Of a stretch of 64,000 nucleotides of DNA, positions 63,933-64,000 are shown piece by piece. Under the pieces are notes generated by a model. It did no database searches. It was not told the origin of the DNA and worked only from the letters and a program-made list of their open reading frames with translations. The position numbers were made by a program, and so were the translations under genes. Numbering within the stretch: the first letter of the stretch is position 1; every line of letters begins with the position of its first letter. Origin of the DNA: Halarcobacter sp. (GTDB lineage: Bacteria; Campylobacterota; Campylobacteria; Campylobacterales; Arcobacteraceae); NCBI GenBank assembly GCA_030145305.1, contig JAQYVX010000012.1, positions 1 to 64,000 on the forward strand. The letters run 5' to 3'.

Positions 63933-64000
63933 TTAATGTAAGAAGTGTCTTTTCCCTGAGAAGTATAAAGCCATTCCAAATTCATTAGCGGCATCTATAA
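63933..64000 (-). CDS. purH: 3' end of purH (AICAR formyltransferase/IMP cyclohydrolase), partial
   Basis: The last 22 codons of a minus-strand gene are present, reading IDAANEFGMALYFSGKRHFL and His before TAA. This matches the C-terminus of PurH, which typically ends in a pattern like IDAADE-x-G-x-A-x-x-x-T-G-x-RHFRH. The rest lies beyond the right edge. Identification rests on this short tail only. Confidence 0.75.
   Translation of the reverse strand, partial: IDAANEFGMALYFSGKRHFLH

Overview
The window is about 64 kb of a very AT-rich bacterial chromosome. Gene content and order point to the Campylobacterota, most likely an Arcobacter-type organism: birA-parA-parB running straight into atpF'-atpF-H-A-G-D-C and then tolQ-tolR-tonB/tolA-tolB-pal-cpoB; rplU-rpmA-obgE-proB-fmt; dnaG next to a TPR/zinc-ribbon gene, rnc and aroC; and rpmH-rnpA-yidD-yidC-jag-mnmE. 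Two orphan histidine kinases share an AHQWRQPLS H-box. The assignment rests on synteny and protein character only. I found no tRNA, CRISPR, insertion sequence or phage gene.

Layout. At the left edge a consensus promoter with a GC-rich discriminator fires out of the window and probably serves an rRNA or tRNA operon. Positions 342-15429 are a long minus-strand housekeeping block (mtn, fabD, slyD, Tol-Pal, ATP synthase F1 and stalk, ParAB, BirA). Positions 15494-25485 hold an AEC transporter, a GAF histidine kinase, fmt, proB, obgE, rpmA, rplU, ridA, dnaG, a LapB-like protein and rnc. A 3' remnant of rnhA sits just before rnc. Positions 25557-39805 hold aroC, a NifX-like/DUF134 pair around a repeat-rich intergenic region, htpX, a 5'-nucleotidase, sixA-like, baiN-like, mnmE, jag, yidC, yidD, rnpA, rpmH, clpB (with heat-shock operator candidates) and rnhB.

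The accessory part is 39822-57345. An IclR regulator, a flavin reductase and three redox enzymes (FAD oxidoreductase, SDR, flavin monooxygenase) lie on the minus strand. Divergent to them is a tightly packed ten-gene plus-strand operon: isatin-hydrolase-like cyclase, IorA-like and IorB-like 2-oxoacid oxidoreductase, nitrilase, gentisate-dioxygenase-like cupin, FAH hydrolase, maleate isomerase, aroyl-CoA 5-hydroxylase, 4HBT thioesterase and porin. A 32-bp near-palindrome lies between the two arms. Read together, the genes suggest aerobic catabolism of an indolic compound: isatin, isatinate, anthraniloyl-CoA, 5-hydroxyanthranilate, an amide ring-cleavage product, maleamate, maleate, fumarate plus pyruvate. 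This is my inference; no step is demonstrated by the sequence alone.

The right end (57446-64000) holds a thiamine-binding-type protein, two small proteins, an MsrB-MsrA fusion, a small FAH hydrolase, a CoA-type NUDIX hydrolase, a hybrid NMT1/SBP3 sensor kinase and the 3' end of purH. Two genes, rnpA and the iclR regulator, have no ATG, GTG or TTG that would give a full-length protein and appear to start at ATT.
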